DNA from: Nocardioides coralli
GTDB lineage: Bacteria; Actinomycetota; Actinomycetes; Propionibacteriales; Nocardioidaceae
Length of the DNA: 64,000 bases
Assembly (NCBI RefSeq): GCF_019880385.1
Contig: NZ_CP082273.1
Coordinates: 2,604,001-2,668,000 of the forward strand
Reading direction: 5' to 3'
Made by a program: the position numbers and the translations under genes. This document shows positions 7,991 to 17,221 of this stretch, piece after piece (the first letter of the stretch is position 1; every line of letters starts with the position of its first letter). The notes beneath the pieces are model-generated. The model was not told the origin of the DNA. It saw only the letters and a list, made by a program, of their open reading frames with translations, and did not search any database.

Positions 7991-8021
7991 CCGTCTCGGG
8001 CACCGGCGGCTGGTGACCCCT

Positions 8022-8052
8022 GGCGGCGGCCCACCCGGGAGGGGCCGCCGCC
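8022..8052. terminator. Bidirectional hairpin between convergent genes
   Basis: An 11-bp perfect stem (GGCGGCGGCCC / GGGCCGCCGCC) with a 9-nt loop lies between the sigma-factor operon (plus) and the GH39 gene (minus). It can end both transcripts. Confidence 0.8.
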
Positions 8053-8058
8053 CCCGGG

Positions 8059-9900
8059 TCAGGACGTCGGCGTGAGCGTCAGGAGGCTCATCGCCGGCAT
8101 CGGCAGCACCGTGTCGACGCGCAGGCTGCCCGCCTGGTCTGCGGTCAGCCGGCGCACCGGCTCGAGGTCCTCGAGCCGGTCGGCGTCGCGCAGCACCTCC
8201 CACTGCTCCGCGGTCGGCCAGTCCTGGCCGTCCTCGCGCAGCTCGCCCCACACCCGTGTGATGTTGGAGTGCTCCTCGTCGACCCGCTCGTGGGTCAGCG
8301 CGTACGCCGCCCCGGGCTCGAGGCCGGTGACCTCGACGGCCACGTCGCGGGCGAGCGGGGCGGACCCCGTCGCCTTGGTCTGGTCGAGGGTCGCGTTCCA
8401 CAGGGCGACCGTGTGGGTGCCGTCGCCGGCCTTCGCCGCCACGACCTCGACGAGCGAGCCGCCGCCGTCACCGCCTGCGGTCACGCCGAGACGCTGCTCA
8501 CCGAGCTGCTCGAGCATGGCCAGCGCCCACCACCGCGGCTTGCGCAGCTCGCCGACGGTCCGCAGCCCGAACCCGCCGTGCAGCAGCGCGGGCGGCCGGC
8601 CGAGCTCCTCGAAGTGGTCGGAGACCACCCAGTAGGACAGCGCCTCGATGCGGCCCATCGCGGACTTCATGCCCCGCGCCAGGAAGGTGCCGGAGAAGAC
8701 GGCGTCCGAGACGTCGTAGAAGTGGGTGGGGGTGACGCCCCACTCGGTCCACCAGATGGGGGTGCCGGCGCGACCGTACCGCTCCAGCATCGGCCGGAAG
8801 TCCAGCGGCGGGGCGCCGTAGGTGTGCGTTGTCAGGAAGTCGACCGGTGCGCCGGACCGCTCGGCGTGGGCGAGCAGCTCCTCGCACCAGCCGGCGGCCG
8901 CCGACGACGGCCCGCCGACCAGCAACCGCTCGTCGACGTCGCGCACCGCCGCGGCGGTGACGTCGTAGAGCTTGAGGAACTCCTCCGGCGTCCCGGACCA
9001 GAAGACCTCGAGGTTGGCCTCGTTCCACACCTCGAACGACCAGTGCTCCACGACCTCGTCGCCGTAACGCTCGAGCAGGTGGGCGGTGAAGTCGCGCACC
9101 AGGTCGTACCACCGCTCCCAGTCCTTCGGCGGGGACACGATGGCGCCGTAGTCGAAGACCGTCTTGGACGGGTCGCTCGCCAGGTCGTGCGGCATGAAGG
9201 AGACCTCGACGACCGGGTAGAGACCGAGGGAGCGGATGTGGTCGTAGACCCGGTCGACGCCGGTGAAGTCGTGGACCGCCTCGCCGTTCTCCTCGCGGTA
9301 GACGGCGACGTCGTCGCAGAAGATGCCGTGGGCGCGGACGTGGGTGACGCCCAGCTCTCGGTGGGCGGCGCTCAGCGCGCTGGTCAGCTCCTCGCCGATC
9401 ACCCGTCCGGCCGTGGTCTCCTCGGACAGGGCGTGCGAGAGGTGCTCGCTGCCGATCATCATGCGCCAGGGTCGCGGCAGCTCGCCGAGGTCGGAGCCGG
9501 CGTCGACCGACACCGTCACCCCGCCGGCCTGCTCCAGCGGCGTCGCGGCCACCGGGGTGGACAGCGGACCGCTGACGTGGACGTCGGACAGTGAGCTGAC
9601 GGCGTACCAGCGCTCCTGCCCGGGCGTCCCGGTGGTGTCCACGTACGGCGGGTGCGGGACCGACAGCACGTCGCGGCCGCTGTGGTCGAGCGGCTCGAAC
9701 GGGCCGTCGACCGTGTCGGCGACGTGCACCTGGTAGCCGATCGCGCCGGCCACCGGCTCCCACGTCAGCGTCACCTGGTGGCCGCCGGCCTCCGCCGTCA
9801 GGCCGACCGGGGGTTCGAGGGCCGGGGCCTGGCCGCCGAAGGCGTGTCCGCTGCGGATCCCGATCCGGGTCTCCCAGTCGCTGCGGGCGTCGATGGTCAC
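8059..9900 (-). CDS. Glycoside hydrolase family 39 (beta-xylosidase/glycosidase) with N-terminal FN3-like domain
   Basis: A 613-residue enzyme. Residues about 35-130 form a fibronectin-III-like module ('PVGLTAEAGGHQVTLTWEP'), followed by a TIM barrel with the clan GH-A catalytic pair: acid/base Glu in 'FEVWNEANLEVFW' and nucleophile Glu in 'IWWTEWGVTP'. A beta-rich domain follows ('HTVALWNATLDQ'). GH39 includes beta-xylosidases and alpha-L-iduronidases, both relevant to acidic or sulfated glycans. No signal peptide is visible, so it probably acts in the cytoplasm on imported oligosaccharides. GTG start overlaps the sulfatase stop (GTGA); last gene of the glycan operon. Confidence 0.88.
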   Translation of the reverse strand: MTIDARSDWETRIGIRSGHAFGGQAPALEPPVGLTAEAGGHQVTLTWEPVAGAIGYQVHVADTVDGPFEPLDHSGRDVLSVPHPPYVDTTGTPGQERWYAVSSLSDVHVSGPLSTPVAATPLEQAGGVTVSVDAGSDLGELPRPWRMMIGSEHLSHALSEETTAGRVIGEELTSALSAAHRELGVTHVRAHGIFCDDVAVYREENGEAVHDFTGVDRVYDHIRSLGLYPVVEVSFMPHDLASDPSKTVFDYGAIVSPPKDWERWYDLVRDFTAHLLERYGDEVVEHWSFEVWNEANLEVFWSGTPEEFLKLYDVTAAAVRDVDERLLVGGPSSAAAGWCEELLAHAERSGAPVDFLTTHTYGAPPLDFRPMLERYGRAGTPIWWTEWGVTPTHFYDVSDAVFSGTFLARGMKSAMGRIEALSYWVVSDHFEELGRPPALLHGGFGLRTVGELRKPRWWALAMLEQLGEQRLGVTAGGDGGGSLVEVVAAKAGDGTHTVALWNATLDQTKATGSAPLARDVAVEVTGLEPGAAYALTHERVDEEHSNITRVWGELREDGQDWPTAEQWEVLRDADRLEDLEPVRRLTADQAGSLRVDTVLPMPAMSLLTLTPTS

Positions 9901-11339
9901 ACGATCTCCTTGGTGTGGGTGGGGGTGCTGGTCGGGATGGTGTCGCCCAGGCTGGTCGCCAGGGCGTCGAGCTCGGCGCGCAGCCGGGCCAGGTCGTCGG
10001 CGTACGCGGGGTCGTCGTGCACGCTGTGGAGCTCCTGCGGGTCGTCGGCCAGGTCGAAGAGCTCCCACTCCTCGGGGGTCTCGTCCCCGGAGGCGCCCGG
10101 CTGGCCGCAGCCGGAGCCGTAGTAGTGGACGAGCTTGCGGTCGCGGGTCCGCACGCCGCGGTGTGCTGCCACGTGGTGGCAGCCGTCGAGGTGCTCCCAG
10201 TAGCGGTAGTAGGCGCTCTCGCGCCACCCGACGTCGCCGGGCTCCTGGCCCGCGAGGAGCGGTGCCAGCGAACGGCCCTGCATCCGGTCGTGGGCGGGCA
10301 CCCCGGCCAGGTCGAGGAAGGTCTGGGCGAAGTCGACGTTGAGGACCAGGGCGTCGGACTCCGACCCGGGCGCCACGAGCCGCGGGTAACGCACCAGGAG
10401 CGGCATCTGCAGCGACTCCGTGTACATGAAGCGCTTGTCGTACCAGCCGTGCTCGCCCAGGAAGAAGCCCTGGTCGCTGGTGTAGACGACGACGGTGTCG
10501 TCTGCCTGCCCGGTCTCGTCGAGGTGGTCGAGCAGCCGGCCCACGCCCTCGTCGACCGCGACGACGCAGCGGAGGTAGTCGGTCAGGTAGCGGTCGAGCG
10601 CCCAGCCGGCGTACGCCGCCGGGTCGGCGACGACGTCGAGGGGCGGGTCCTCCTTGAGGTCCTCGAGGTTCAGGTCGCGGGCCACCCGCATCCGGGCGTC
10701 GCGCGCGGCGGTCGCCGGGTGGGCGTAGTCGTCGTGGAACGTGTCCGGGGGCGACCCCGCCGACTCGAACGTGAGCTCGGCGTGCCGGGGCGCCGGCTCC
10801 CAGGGCCGGTGAGGCGCCTTGTGCTGCACCAGGAGGCACCATGGCTCGTCGGCGCTCTCGACCGAGCCCAGCCAGTCCAGGGACAGGTCGGTGATCAGGT
10901 CCGTCGCGTAGCCCGGACGGACGTGCGAGCCGCCGTCCATCGTGAGGAACGTCGGGTCGTGGTAGTCGCCCTGGTCGGGGAGCACCTCCCAGTGGTCGAA
11001 GCCCCGGGGGTCGTGGACGCCCCCGTGGCCGAGGTGCCACTTGCCGATGAGGGCCGTGCGGTAGCCGGCGTCCCGGAGCAGCTCCGGGAACGCCGGCTGC
11101 CGCGCGTCGAACTCGGTGGACAGGGTGGTCACCCCGTTCACGTGGTTGTAGGTGCCGGTCAGGATCGTGGCCCGGCTCGGCGCGCACAACGAGTTCGTGC
11201 ACCCGCACTGCGTGAACCGCATGCCGTCCGCCGCGATCGTGTCGATGCGCGGCGTGACGGCGTGCGGGCCGCCGTAGCAGCCGACCGCGTTGGCAGCGTG
11301 GTCGTCTGCGACGACGAGCAGGATGTTGGGGCGTGTCAC
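9897..11339 (-). CDS. Sulfatase (formylglycine-type, arylsulfatase/glycan sulfohydrolase family)
   Basis: A 480-residue sulfate-ester hydrolase. The activation motif C-x-P-S-R is present ('NSLCAPSRATILTG'), where Cys is converted to formylglycine; metal and substrate residues appear in 'LLVVADDHAANAVGCYG', 'IGKWHLGHGG' and 'VVVYTSDQGFFLGEHGWYDK'. Overall it resembles glycosaminoglycan or plant/algal-glycan sulfatases rather than choline sulfatase. No signal peptide, so a cytoplasmic role on imported sulfated oligosaccharide is likely. The formylglycine-generating enzyme it needs is not in the window. Sits 6 nt after the glycoamylase-like gene in the operon. Confidence 0.93.
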   Translation of the reverse strand: MTRPNILLVVADDHAANAVGCYGGPHAVTPRIDTIAADGMRFTQCGCTNSLCAPSRATILTGTYNHVNGVTTLSTEFDARQPAFPELLRDAGYRTALIGKWHLGHGGVHDPRGFDHWEVLPDQGDYHDPTFLTMDGGSHVRPGYATDLITDLSLDWLGSVESADEPWCLLVQHKAPHRPWEPAPRHAELTFESAGSPPDTFHDDYAHPATAARDARMRVARDLNLEDLKEDPPLDVVADPAAYAGWALDRYLTDYLRCVVAVDEGVGRLLDHLDETGQADDTVVVYTSDQGFFLGEHGWYDKRFMYTESLQMPLLVRYPRLVAPGSESDALVLNVDFAQTFLDLAGVPAHDRMQGRSLAPLLAGQEPGDVGWRESAYYRYWEHLDGCHHVAAHRGVRTRDRKLVHYYGSGCGQPGASGDETPEEWELFDLADDPQELHSVHDDPAYADDLARLRAELDALATSLGDTIPTSTPTHTKEIV

Positions 11340-11345
11340 GAGGAC

Positions 11346-12932
11346 TCAGCGCCTCCCCGCCGAGAACTCCTCCATCTGCATGAGCGGACGCACCGTGGCC
11401 GTCAGCTCACCGCGGGAGACGTAGTCACGCATGTTGTCGTCAGCGAGCGCGTTGCCGAGGGCGGCCATGATCATGCCCTGGTCCAGGGACAGGTAGCGCT
11501 TGCTGACCTCGCCGCTGCGCACGGCGACGGCGTCGTAGAAGCCGCCCTTGCCGTAGGCGTCGAAGTCGTCGCGGATGCGCTGCAGGTTGCGGATCGCGGC
11601 CCGGGGGGCGTAGCGCAGCGCCAGGAACGACGCGTGCGGAGTGACCACACCGTCGCCGTACTCCGCGGGCGGGTTCGGGTCACCCTCGCGGCAGCCCTCG
11701 AAGGGCTGGTTCCAGTCGGTCCGCTCCTGGTCGGAGGTGTAGCCGGCGCCATCGAGGCCGAGGGCGTCGACGCCGTACTCGCGGTAGCCGCCGGCGGGGT
11801 TGTTGGACGGGCTGAAGCCCCAGTAGCCGTAGTCGGCGTCCTTCATGCCGTGCTGGATCTGGCCGCGGACGTAGAGCGGGTGGTTGATGGCCCACGACTT
11901 CGGGCCCCACTCCTCCTCGGGCACGAAGAGCGGCACCATCAGTGCCTCGAACATGCTGCCGCCCCAGGTCGGGACGATGTTCGCGTCGCGGTAGGGCAGG
12001 GCGCCCTCGAAGACGTCGACGCCCAGGTAGGTCTTCCACTCCCCGACCGGCTTGGTCTCGGTCCACGCCCAGTCACAGTTGTCGTTCGGGAAGGTCCGGT
12101 AGGTGCCGAAGTAGTGCTCCTGCGGGATCTGGCCCTCGGCGATGCCGAGGTAGGACGCCATCCGGGGCTCGGTGTTGAAGGCGCCGTAGTGGTGGCCGGT
12201 GTACCAGACGTCCTGCGGCATGTCGCAGTAGTTGGCCTTCGGGTTGGCGGGATTCTCCGGGTCCTCGTCCCAGAAGCCACCGCGGATCTGGTTGACCTCG
12301 GGGTTGTAGTAGCAGGAGAAGTCCATCTCCTCGCGGATGGCGTCGGCCTTGGCGGCGAGTGCGGGCTCGGCGCGCGAGGTCAGCAGCAGCCCGGTGGCGA
12401 GCCACCCGTTGTCCACGCTGGAGAGGAAGGGCTTGATCGGGTCGCCGCTGCCGGGGAACGCCGTCAGCTTCTCCCCCGTCGTCGGGGAGTACCAGTTGTA
12501 GAACATGCCGCTCGGCTCGTGCTGCTCGAGACGGGCCACCGACCGGAGCGTGGTCCGCATCCGGCTGCGCGCCTCACGACGCGAGATCAGGCCGATGTCC
12601 CGGGCGGTGACGGTGCTCCAGAGGTAGGCCCCGATGTTGGTCGGCGAGGTGTACTGGCCGCGCGTGCCCGGCCTGAGCGAGCCACCGATGTTGTCGTCGG
12701 GGAGGCCGGTCTCCTCGATGGTCATCGCCTCGAAGGAGCGCCACGTGTCGCGTGCGTACTTCTTCAGCAGTCCCTTCGGCGCGCGGGCGTTCCCGCGCTC
12801 GTGGTCGCGGTCGGCGTGCTCGGCCGCCGGGGCCGGGGCGGGTGCGGCCTGGCTCGGCGCCAGGAGCCCGGCGCCGACGCCGAGGGCCGTCGTGGCCGCG
12901 AGGGCGGCCATCGCTGTCCGTCGTGCTGTCAT
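11346..12932 (-). CDS. Secreted glycoamylase-like (GH144-type) protein
   Basis: A 528-residue protein with an export signal (RR followed by a hydrophobic core and 'APSQAAPAPAPA', residues 1-35; possibly Tat). The mature part is an alpha/alpha-toroid with motifs of the glycoamylase-like family found in GH144 endo-beta-1,2-glucanases: 'FLSSVDNGWLATGL', 'IVPTWGGSMFEALMVPLFVP', 'YGYWGFSPSNNPAGGYREYG' and 'GVVTPHASFLALRYAPRAA'. It would cut polysaccharide outside the cell, feeding the ABC importer encoded upstream. The true linkage cut is unknown; family membership rests on motif recognition. Confidence 0.82.
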   Translation of the reverse strand: MTARRTAMAALAATTALGVGAGLLAPSQAAPAPAPAAEHADRDHERGNARAPKGLLKKYARDTWRSFEAMTIEETGLPDDNIGGSLRPGTRGQYTSPTNIGAYLWSTVTARDIGLISRREARSRMRTTLRSVARLEQHEPSGMFYNWYSPTTGEKLTAFPGSGDPIKPFLSSVDNGWLATGLLLTSRAEPALAAKADAIREEMDFSCYYNPEVNQIRGGFWDEDPENPANPKANYCDMPQDVWYTGHHYGAFNTEPRMASYLGIAEGQIPQEHYFGTYRTFPNDNCDWAWTETKPVGEWKTYLGVDVFEGALPYRDANIVPTWGGSMFEALMVPLFVPEEEWGPKSWAINHPLYVRGQIQHGMKDADYGYWGFSPSNNPAGGYREYGVDALGLDGAGYTSDQERTDWNQPFEGCREGDPNPPAEYGDGVVTPHASFLALRYAPRAAIRNLQRIRDDFDAYGKGGFYDAVAVRSGEVSKRYLSLDQGMIMAALGNALADDNMRDYVSRGELTATVRPLMQMEEFSAGRR

Positions 12933-12993
12933 CGGTTCTCTCCCGAGGTTGAGGTGATCACTTGGGTTGTGCGAGTGGGGGGCCGCGGGGCGG

Positions 12994-13905
12994 CTACTTG
13001 ATGCCGGTCATCGCGATGCCCTCCATGATCCGGCGCTGCAGCGCCAGGAACACGAGGAGCACCGGCACCACCACGACGACCGAGCCCGCGAGCAGCAGGC
13101 CGTACTTCGTGGAGTTCTGGCCGATCGCGAAGAGTGCCAGCGCGACCGGGAGCGTGTACTTGTCCTCGTCCGATGCGATCACCAGCGGCCAGAGGAAGTT
13201 GTTCCACTGCGCCAGGAAGGTGAGGACGCCGAGCGTGGCCAGGGCCGGCCAGCACAGCGGCAGGATCACGGAGAAGAAGATGCGCAGCTCCCCCGCGCCG
13301 TCGACGCGGGCTGCCTGGATCAGCTCGTCCGGCAGGCTGAGGATGAACTGGCGCATGAGGAAGACGCCGAACGGGCCGGCCAGGAAGGGCAGGATCATGC
13401 CGGTGAGCGAGTTGGCGAGCCCGATGTTGACCGTCAGCACGAAGAGCGGGATGAAGGTCACCACGCCGGGGACCATGAGCGTCCCGAGCACGAGCCCGAA
13501 GACCAGCCGCTTGCCGGGGAAGTCGAGCTTGGCCAGCGCATAGCCGAGCATCGCGCAGAAGACCATGTTGCCCGCGGCCACGGTGCCCGCCACGATCGCG
13601 GAGTTCGCGAAGTACGTCGGGAAGTCGAGCCTGCTGAAGAGCTGCTCGTAGTTCGAGAGCGTGGGGTTCTCCGGCCACCAGGTCGGCGGGACGGCCATGA
13701 CCTCGCCCTCGGACTTGAACGAGGAGATGACCATCCAGACGAACGGGATCACGACCAGCACCAGGCCGGCGGCCATCACGCCGTACAGCCAGCCGGGGGT
13801 GCGCAGGTTGCCCTCCCGGGACTTCGGCCGCCGCTGGGGGACGTGCTCGGGCTCGGCCGCGGACGTCGTGCCGGCGGCGGTGGCGGGGTCGAGGGTCTGG
13901 CTCAT
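12994..13905 (-). CDS. Carbohydrate ABC transporter permease (MalG-like)
   Basis: A 303-residue inner-membrane permease with six predicted helices after a hydrophilic 35-residue leader. The EAA-type coupling loop is visible as 'LIQAARVDGAGELRIFFSVILPL', split here by the family signature 'DGAGE'. It pairs with the permease gene directly upstream (3-nt gap) and the binding lipoprotein before it. No ATPase is encoded in the operon, so a shared MsiK-type ATPase elsewhere is expected, as is usual for actinobacterial CUT1 systems. Confidence 0.95.
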   Translation of the reverse strand: MSQTLDPATAAGTTSAAEPEHVPQRRPKSREGNLRTPGWLYGVMAAGLVLVVIPFVWMVISSFKSEGEVMAVPPTWWPENPTLSNYEQLFSRLDFPTYFANSAIVAGTVAAGNMVFCAMLGYALAKLDFPGKRLVFGLVLGTLMVPGVVTFIPLFVLTVNIGLANSLTGMILPFLAGPFGVFLMRQFILSLPDELIQAARVDGAGELRIFFSVILPLCWPALATLGVLTFLAQWNNFLWPLVIASDEDKYTLPVALALFAIGQNSTKYGLLLAGSVVVVVPVLLVFLALQRRIMEGIAMTGIK

Positions 13906-13908
13906 GTC

Positions 13909-14862
13909 TCAGTCCTTGTCGCGGAGCAGCCGGAACTGCAGCCAGGTCAGGAGCACGATGGCGAGGAACAGCAGGTAGGCGGCGGCCGCTCCCAGGGAGT
14001 AGTTGCCGAAGCCCCACTGGTCGAAGGTGAAGAACGTGACCGATCGGGTCGAGTTCAACGGGCCGCCCTTCGTCATGACGAAGGCCTCCTCGAAGAACTG
14101 CAGGTAGCCGATGCTGGTGATGACGGCGCCGAAGAGCAGGGTCGGCCGCAGCAGCGGCAGCGTGACGTGGCGGAACCGCGACCAGGCGCTGGCGCCGTCG
14201 CTCTCCGCGGCCTCGAGTAGCTCCCGTGGGACGGTCTGCAGGGCCGCCAGGAAGATCACCATGAGCGTGCCGAAGTTGCGCCACACCGACATCACGACCA
14301 GCGACGGCAGCGCCGTGGTGGTGCTGTCGAGCCAGCCGGGGCCGTCGACGCCGAACCAGGCGATGACGGTGTTGACGAGGCCGCCCTCGTCGCGCAGCAG
14401 GAACTTCCACACCACCGACACGGCGACGATGCTGGTCACCACGGGCAGGTAGAAGCCGACGCGGAAGAAGCCCTTGGCACGCTGGAGGTGGTTGAGGGCC
14501 ACGGCGACGGTCAGCGCAACCGCCATCGTCAGCGGCACCCCGAGGAGCAGGTAGAAGAGGGTGTTGACGGTGACCTTGCGGAAGACGGGGTCGGCGAGAA
14601 GCTGGGTGTAGTTGTCGAGGCCGACGAACTCCACGGCGAACGGCGTGCGGATGTCGGTGCTGCGCAGGTCGGTGAAGCTCATCCCGAGGCTCGCGAGCAC
14701 GGGCCCGGCGGTGAACACCAGGAAGAGCGCCATGAACGGCAGCGCCAGGACCCAGGCCGCGACGGCCTGCTGCCGGCGTACCGGGTTCACGGGACGGGAC
14801 GGGGCCCCGGTCGCGCCAGATGACCTGGGCGACCGGGACCTCCGTGCCGTGAGGGTGGCCAT
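13909..14862 (-). CDS. Carbohydrate ABC transporter permease (MalF-like)
   Basis: A 317-residue permease of the CUT1 family with a basic N-terminus (residues 1-30), six hydrophobic segments starting 'VAAWVLALPFMALFLVF', and the coupling-loop signature 'LLEAAESDGASAWSRF'. Forms the translocation channel with the adjacent MalG-like protein; the gap to the upstream lipoprotein gene is 2 nt, so the three are co-translated. Confidence 0.95.
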   Translation of the reverse strand: MATLTARRSRSPRSSGATGAPSRPVNPVRRQQAVAAWVLALPFMALFLVFTAGPVLASLGMSFTDLRSTDIRTPFAVEFVGLDNYTQLLADPVFRKVTVNTLFYLLLGVPLTMAVALTVAVALNHLQRAKGFFRVGFYLPVVTSIVAVSVVWKFLLRDEGGLVNTVIAWFGVDGPGWLDSTTTALPSLVVMSVWRNFGTLMVIFLAALQTVPRELLEAAESDGASAWSRFRHVTLPLLRPTLLFGAVITSIGYLQFFEEAFVMTKGGPLNSTRSVTFFTFDQWGFGNYSLGAAAAYLLFLAIVLLTWLQFRLLRDKD

Positions 14863-14864
14863 GC

Positions 14865-16148
14865 TCAGAGCCCGGTGCCGATCGACGAGGCCTCGGACTG
14901 CATCTGCGTCACGGCTTCCTCCGGGGCGAGGTCACCCTTGGTGACCTGCTCCACGAGACCGTCGATGGAGGCAGCGACCTGCTCCCAGGTCGGGACCGCC
15001 GGCGGTGCCGACGCGCTCTCGAGCTGCTGACCGAAGACCTGCAGCTGCTCGTCCTCGGCGAGGTCGCCCGACTGCCACGCGGCCGGCACGGCCGGAAGAC
15101 CGTTGACCTCCTCGTACCAGGCCTGCTGGGTCTCCGCCTCGGTCAGCCACTTGACGTACTTCCAGGCGGCCTCGGGGTTCTCGGCGTCCTGGAAGACCGC
15201 GAGGTCACCGCCGCCCACGAACGAGTTGCCGGGGGCGCCGTCCGGGCCCGGCAACGGCGCCACGGCGAACTGCTCCTCCGTGAGGCCCTGCTCCTCGATC
15301 AGGCCGATGTGCCAGGGGCCGGAGATGAAGGAGCCGAAGGTGTCCTTGGCGAACCCGCTCTCCAGCTCACCGGCGTCGAGCAGCCGCGTCGGGGAGAGGC
15401 CCTCGTCGAAGAAGGTCTTGTAGAACTCCAGCGCCTCGGCCATCTCGGGGCTGTCGATGGTGTACTCGGTGCCGTCCTCGTTGGTGAGGCTGGCGCCGTT
15501 GGACCACGCGAACGGCATCATCGTCTGCCACGAGCCGGTCTGGCCCGGCGGCAGGTTGATGCCGTACTCCACGCCCGCCTTGTCCTCGAGGTCCTGGGCG
15601 AAGGTCTTCAGCTCGTCCCAGGTCTGGGGGGCCTGGTCCCAGCCGACCTTCTCGGCGAGGTCCTTGCGGTAGTAGAGGACCCGGGTCTCGACGTACCAGG
15701 GAACGCCGTAGGACGTGCCGCCCACCTCGGTGGAGGCCCACGGACCGGGGTAGAAGTCGGCCTCGTCCACCAGGTTCTCCGGCGTGGGCATCAGGCCGCC
15801 GGCCTCGGCGAACTCACCCATCCACGTGGTGCCGATGAGGCTCACGTCCGGGGTCTCGCCGCTGGCGATCGCCCCGGAGATCTTGTCGTGAGCGGACTCC
15901 CAGGGCACTGCGGTGACCTCGACGGTCGCGTCGGGGTTGGCCTCCTCGAAGGCGGCCGAGAAGTCCTGCAGCGCCTCGCCCTCGGTGCCCATCGCCCACA
16001 CCTCGATCGTGCCCTCGGCGGCGCCGGAACCGATCTCCTCGCTCTGTGCCTCGCTGCCGGCGCCGGCGTCGTCGCGGCCGCAGGCCGTGAGGACCAGGGA
16101 GGCCGCGGTCAGGGTTGCCAGCACGCTGGCGGTCCGTCGGGATCTCAT
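14865..16148 (-). CDS. Extracellular sugar-binding lipoprotein of ABC transporter
   Basis: A 427-residue family 1 solute-binding protein. The N-terminal signal ends in a lipobox, LTAC, with Cys23 as the lipidation site, then a Gly/Ala/Ser/Glu-rich linker. Typical segments are 'IEVWAMGTEGEALQDFSAAF', 'GETPDVSLIGTTWMGEFA', 'GVPWYVETRVLYYRKDL' and 'PEAAWKYVKWLTEAETQQAW'. It delivers an oligosaccharide to the two permeases encoded directly downstream. Substrate is unknown; the enzymes in the operon suggest a sulfated or beta-glucan-type oligosaccharide. Confidence 0.95.
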   Translation of the reverse strand: MRSRRTASVLATLTAASLVLTACGRDDAGAGSEAQSEEIGSGAAEGTIEVWAMGTEGEALQDFSAAFEEANPDATVEVTAVPWESAHDKISGAIASGETPDVSLIGTTWMGEFAEAGGLMPTPENLVDEADFYPGPWASTEVGGTSYGVPWYVETRVLYYRKDLAEKVGWDQAPQTWDELKTFAQDLEDKAGVEYGINLPPGQTGSWQTMMPFAWSNGASLTNEDGTEYTIDSPEMAEALEFYKTFFDEGLSPTRLLDAGELESGFAKDTFGSFISGPWHIGLIEEQGLTEEQFAVAPLPGPDGAPGNSFVGGGDLAVFQDAENPEAAWKYVKWLTEAETQQAWYEEVNGLPAVPAAWQSGDLAEDEQLQVFGQQLESASAPPAVPTWEQVAASIDGLVEQVTKGDLAPEEAVTQMQSEASSIGTGL

Positions 16149-16190
16149 GCGTTGTGACCTTTCGTGGGGGTGTGCGGGTGCTTCGGGGGG

Positions 16191-17195
16191 TCAGGGGGTG
16201 TCGGGGCGGACCGCGGTCGACCCGCGGACCACCAGCTGGGTCGGCAGGAGCTCGTGGACCGGTCCGACCCGGCCGCCGGTGATGACCGCGTCCAGGGCAC
16301 GGGCGGCGGTCGCACCGAGCTCGCGCATCGGCTGGCGGACGGTGGTGAGGTCGGCGTAGCGGGCTGCCATGACGTCGTCCCACCCGCTGACCTGGACCTC
16401 CCCCGGGACGTCGACGCCGGCTTCGCGGAGCCGGTGGAGCAGCCCCAGGGCCAGCTCGTCGTTGGCGCACGCCAGCGCGTCGGGCAAGGGGGTGGTGTCC
16501 TGGCGATCGAGCAGCCGGGAGGCTGCGGCGGCGCCGGCATGCTCGCCGAGGTCGTCGACGGGGACCAGGTCGACGACGGCTCCGGTGGCCCCGGCGGCGC
16601 GCTTCAACCCCTCCCAGCGCTCGGCGACGTCCGGCGAGGTGTCCGGGTCGCCGACGAAGGTGATGCTGCGCGCCCCGCCGGCCACGAGGTGCTCACCGAG
16701 CGCGACCGCGCTGTCGCGGTTGTCGGCGTTGACGGAGTCGATCTCGCCGATGGGTGGCCGGGCGACCAGCACGATGCGGGTCCCCCGCGCCGCCAGCTGC
16801 TCCACGACCTCGTCGCTGACGGTACGACCGAGCACGACCAGGCCGTCGCAGCGGTCTGCCATCTCGCGGACGGCCAGGTCGGCATCCGGGCGACCCTGGG
16901 TGGAGAGGATGAGGACCGAGCGCCGCAGCTCGGCGGCGACGTTCTCGTAGCCCAGGACCACCTCCGCGTAGTAGGGGCCGGACAGGTCGGGGAAGACGAT
17001 GCCGTTGGCGGCGTAGCGGCGCTCGGCGAGCTGGCGGCCTAGCTGGCTGGGGACGAACTCGAGCTCGCGGGCCGCGTCGATCACCCGGTCCCGGGTGTCG
17101 GGGCGCACCGCAGCCGAGTCCCGCATCACCCGCGAGACCGTCGCGATCGAGACGCCCGCGTGACGGGCGACGTCGCGGATGGTGCTGCGCGGCAC
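16191..17195 (-). CDS. LacI-family transcriptional regulator of the glycan locus
   Basis: A 334-residue regulator: N-terminal LacI helix-turn-helix ('TIRDVARHAGVSIATVSRVM') and hinge (to about residue 60, 'SQLGRQLAERR'), then a periplasmic-binding-like effector domain ('GIVFPDLSGPYYAEVVLGYE', 'DNRDSAVALGEHLVAGGARS', 'ALACANDELALGLLHRL'). First gene of the seven-gene operon, 42 nt before the sugar-binding lipoprotein. Two CG-centred LacI-type operators lie 28-54 nt upstream of its start, so it likely represses itself, the operon and the divergent GH15 gene until the sugar binds. Confidence 0.94.
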   Translation of the reverse strand: MPRSTIRDVARHAGVSIATVSRVMRDSAAVRPDTRDRVIDAARELEFVPSQLGRQLAERRYAANGIVFPDLSGPYYAEVVLGYENVAAELRRSVLILSTQGRPDADLAVREMADRCDGLVVLGRTVSDEVVEQLAARGTRIVLVARPPIGEIDSVNADNRDSAVALGEHLVAGGARSITFVGDPDTSPDVAERWEGLKRAAGATGAVVDLVPVDDLGEHAGAAAASRLLDRQDTTPLPDALACANDELALGLLHRLREAGVDVPGEVQVSGWDDVMAARYADLTTVRQPMRELGATAARALDAVITGGRVGPVHELLPTQLVVRGSTAVRPDTP

Positions 17196-17221
17196 GAGAC
17201 CTCCGGGGGATCGTCAGGGGG

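Noticed and set aside
9915..13001. A 1,028-codon open frame on the plus strand
   Set aside because: It lies antisense to the sulfatase and glycoamylase-like genes, has no recognisable domains and skewed composition (Val/Gly/Arg/Glu). It is a shadow typical of high-GC DNA.
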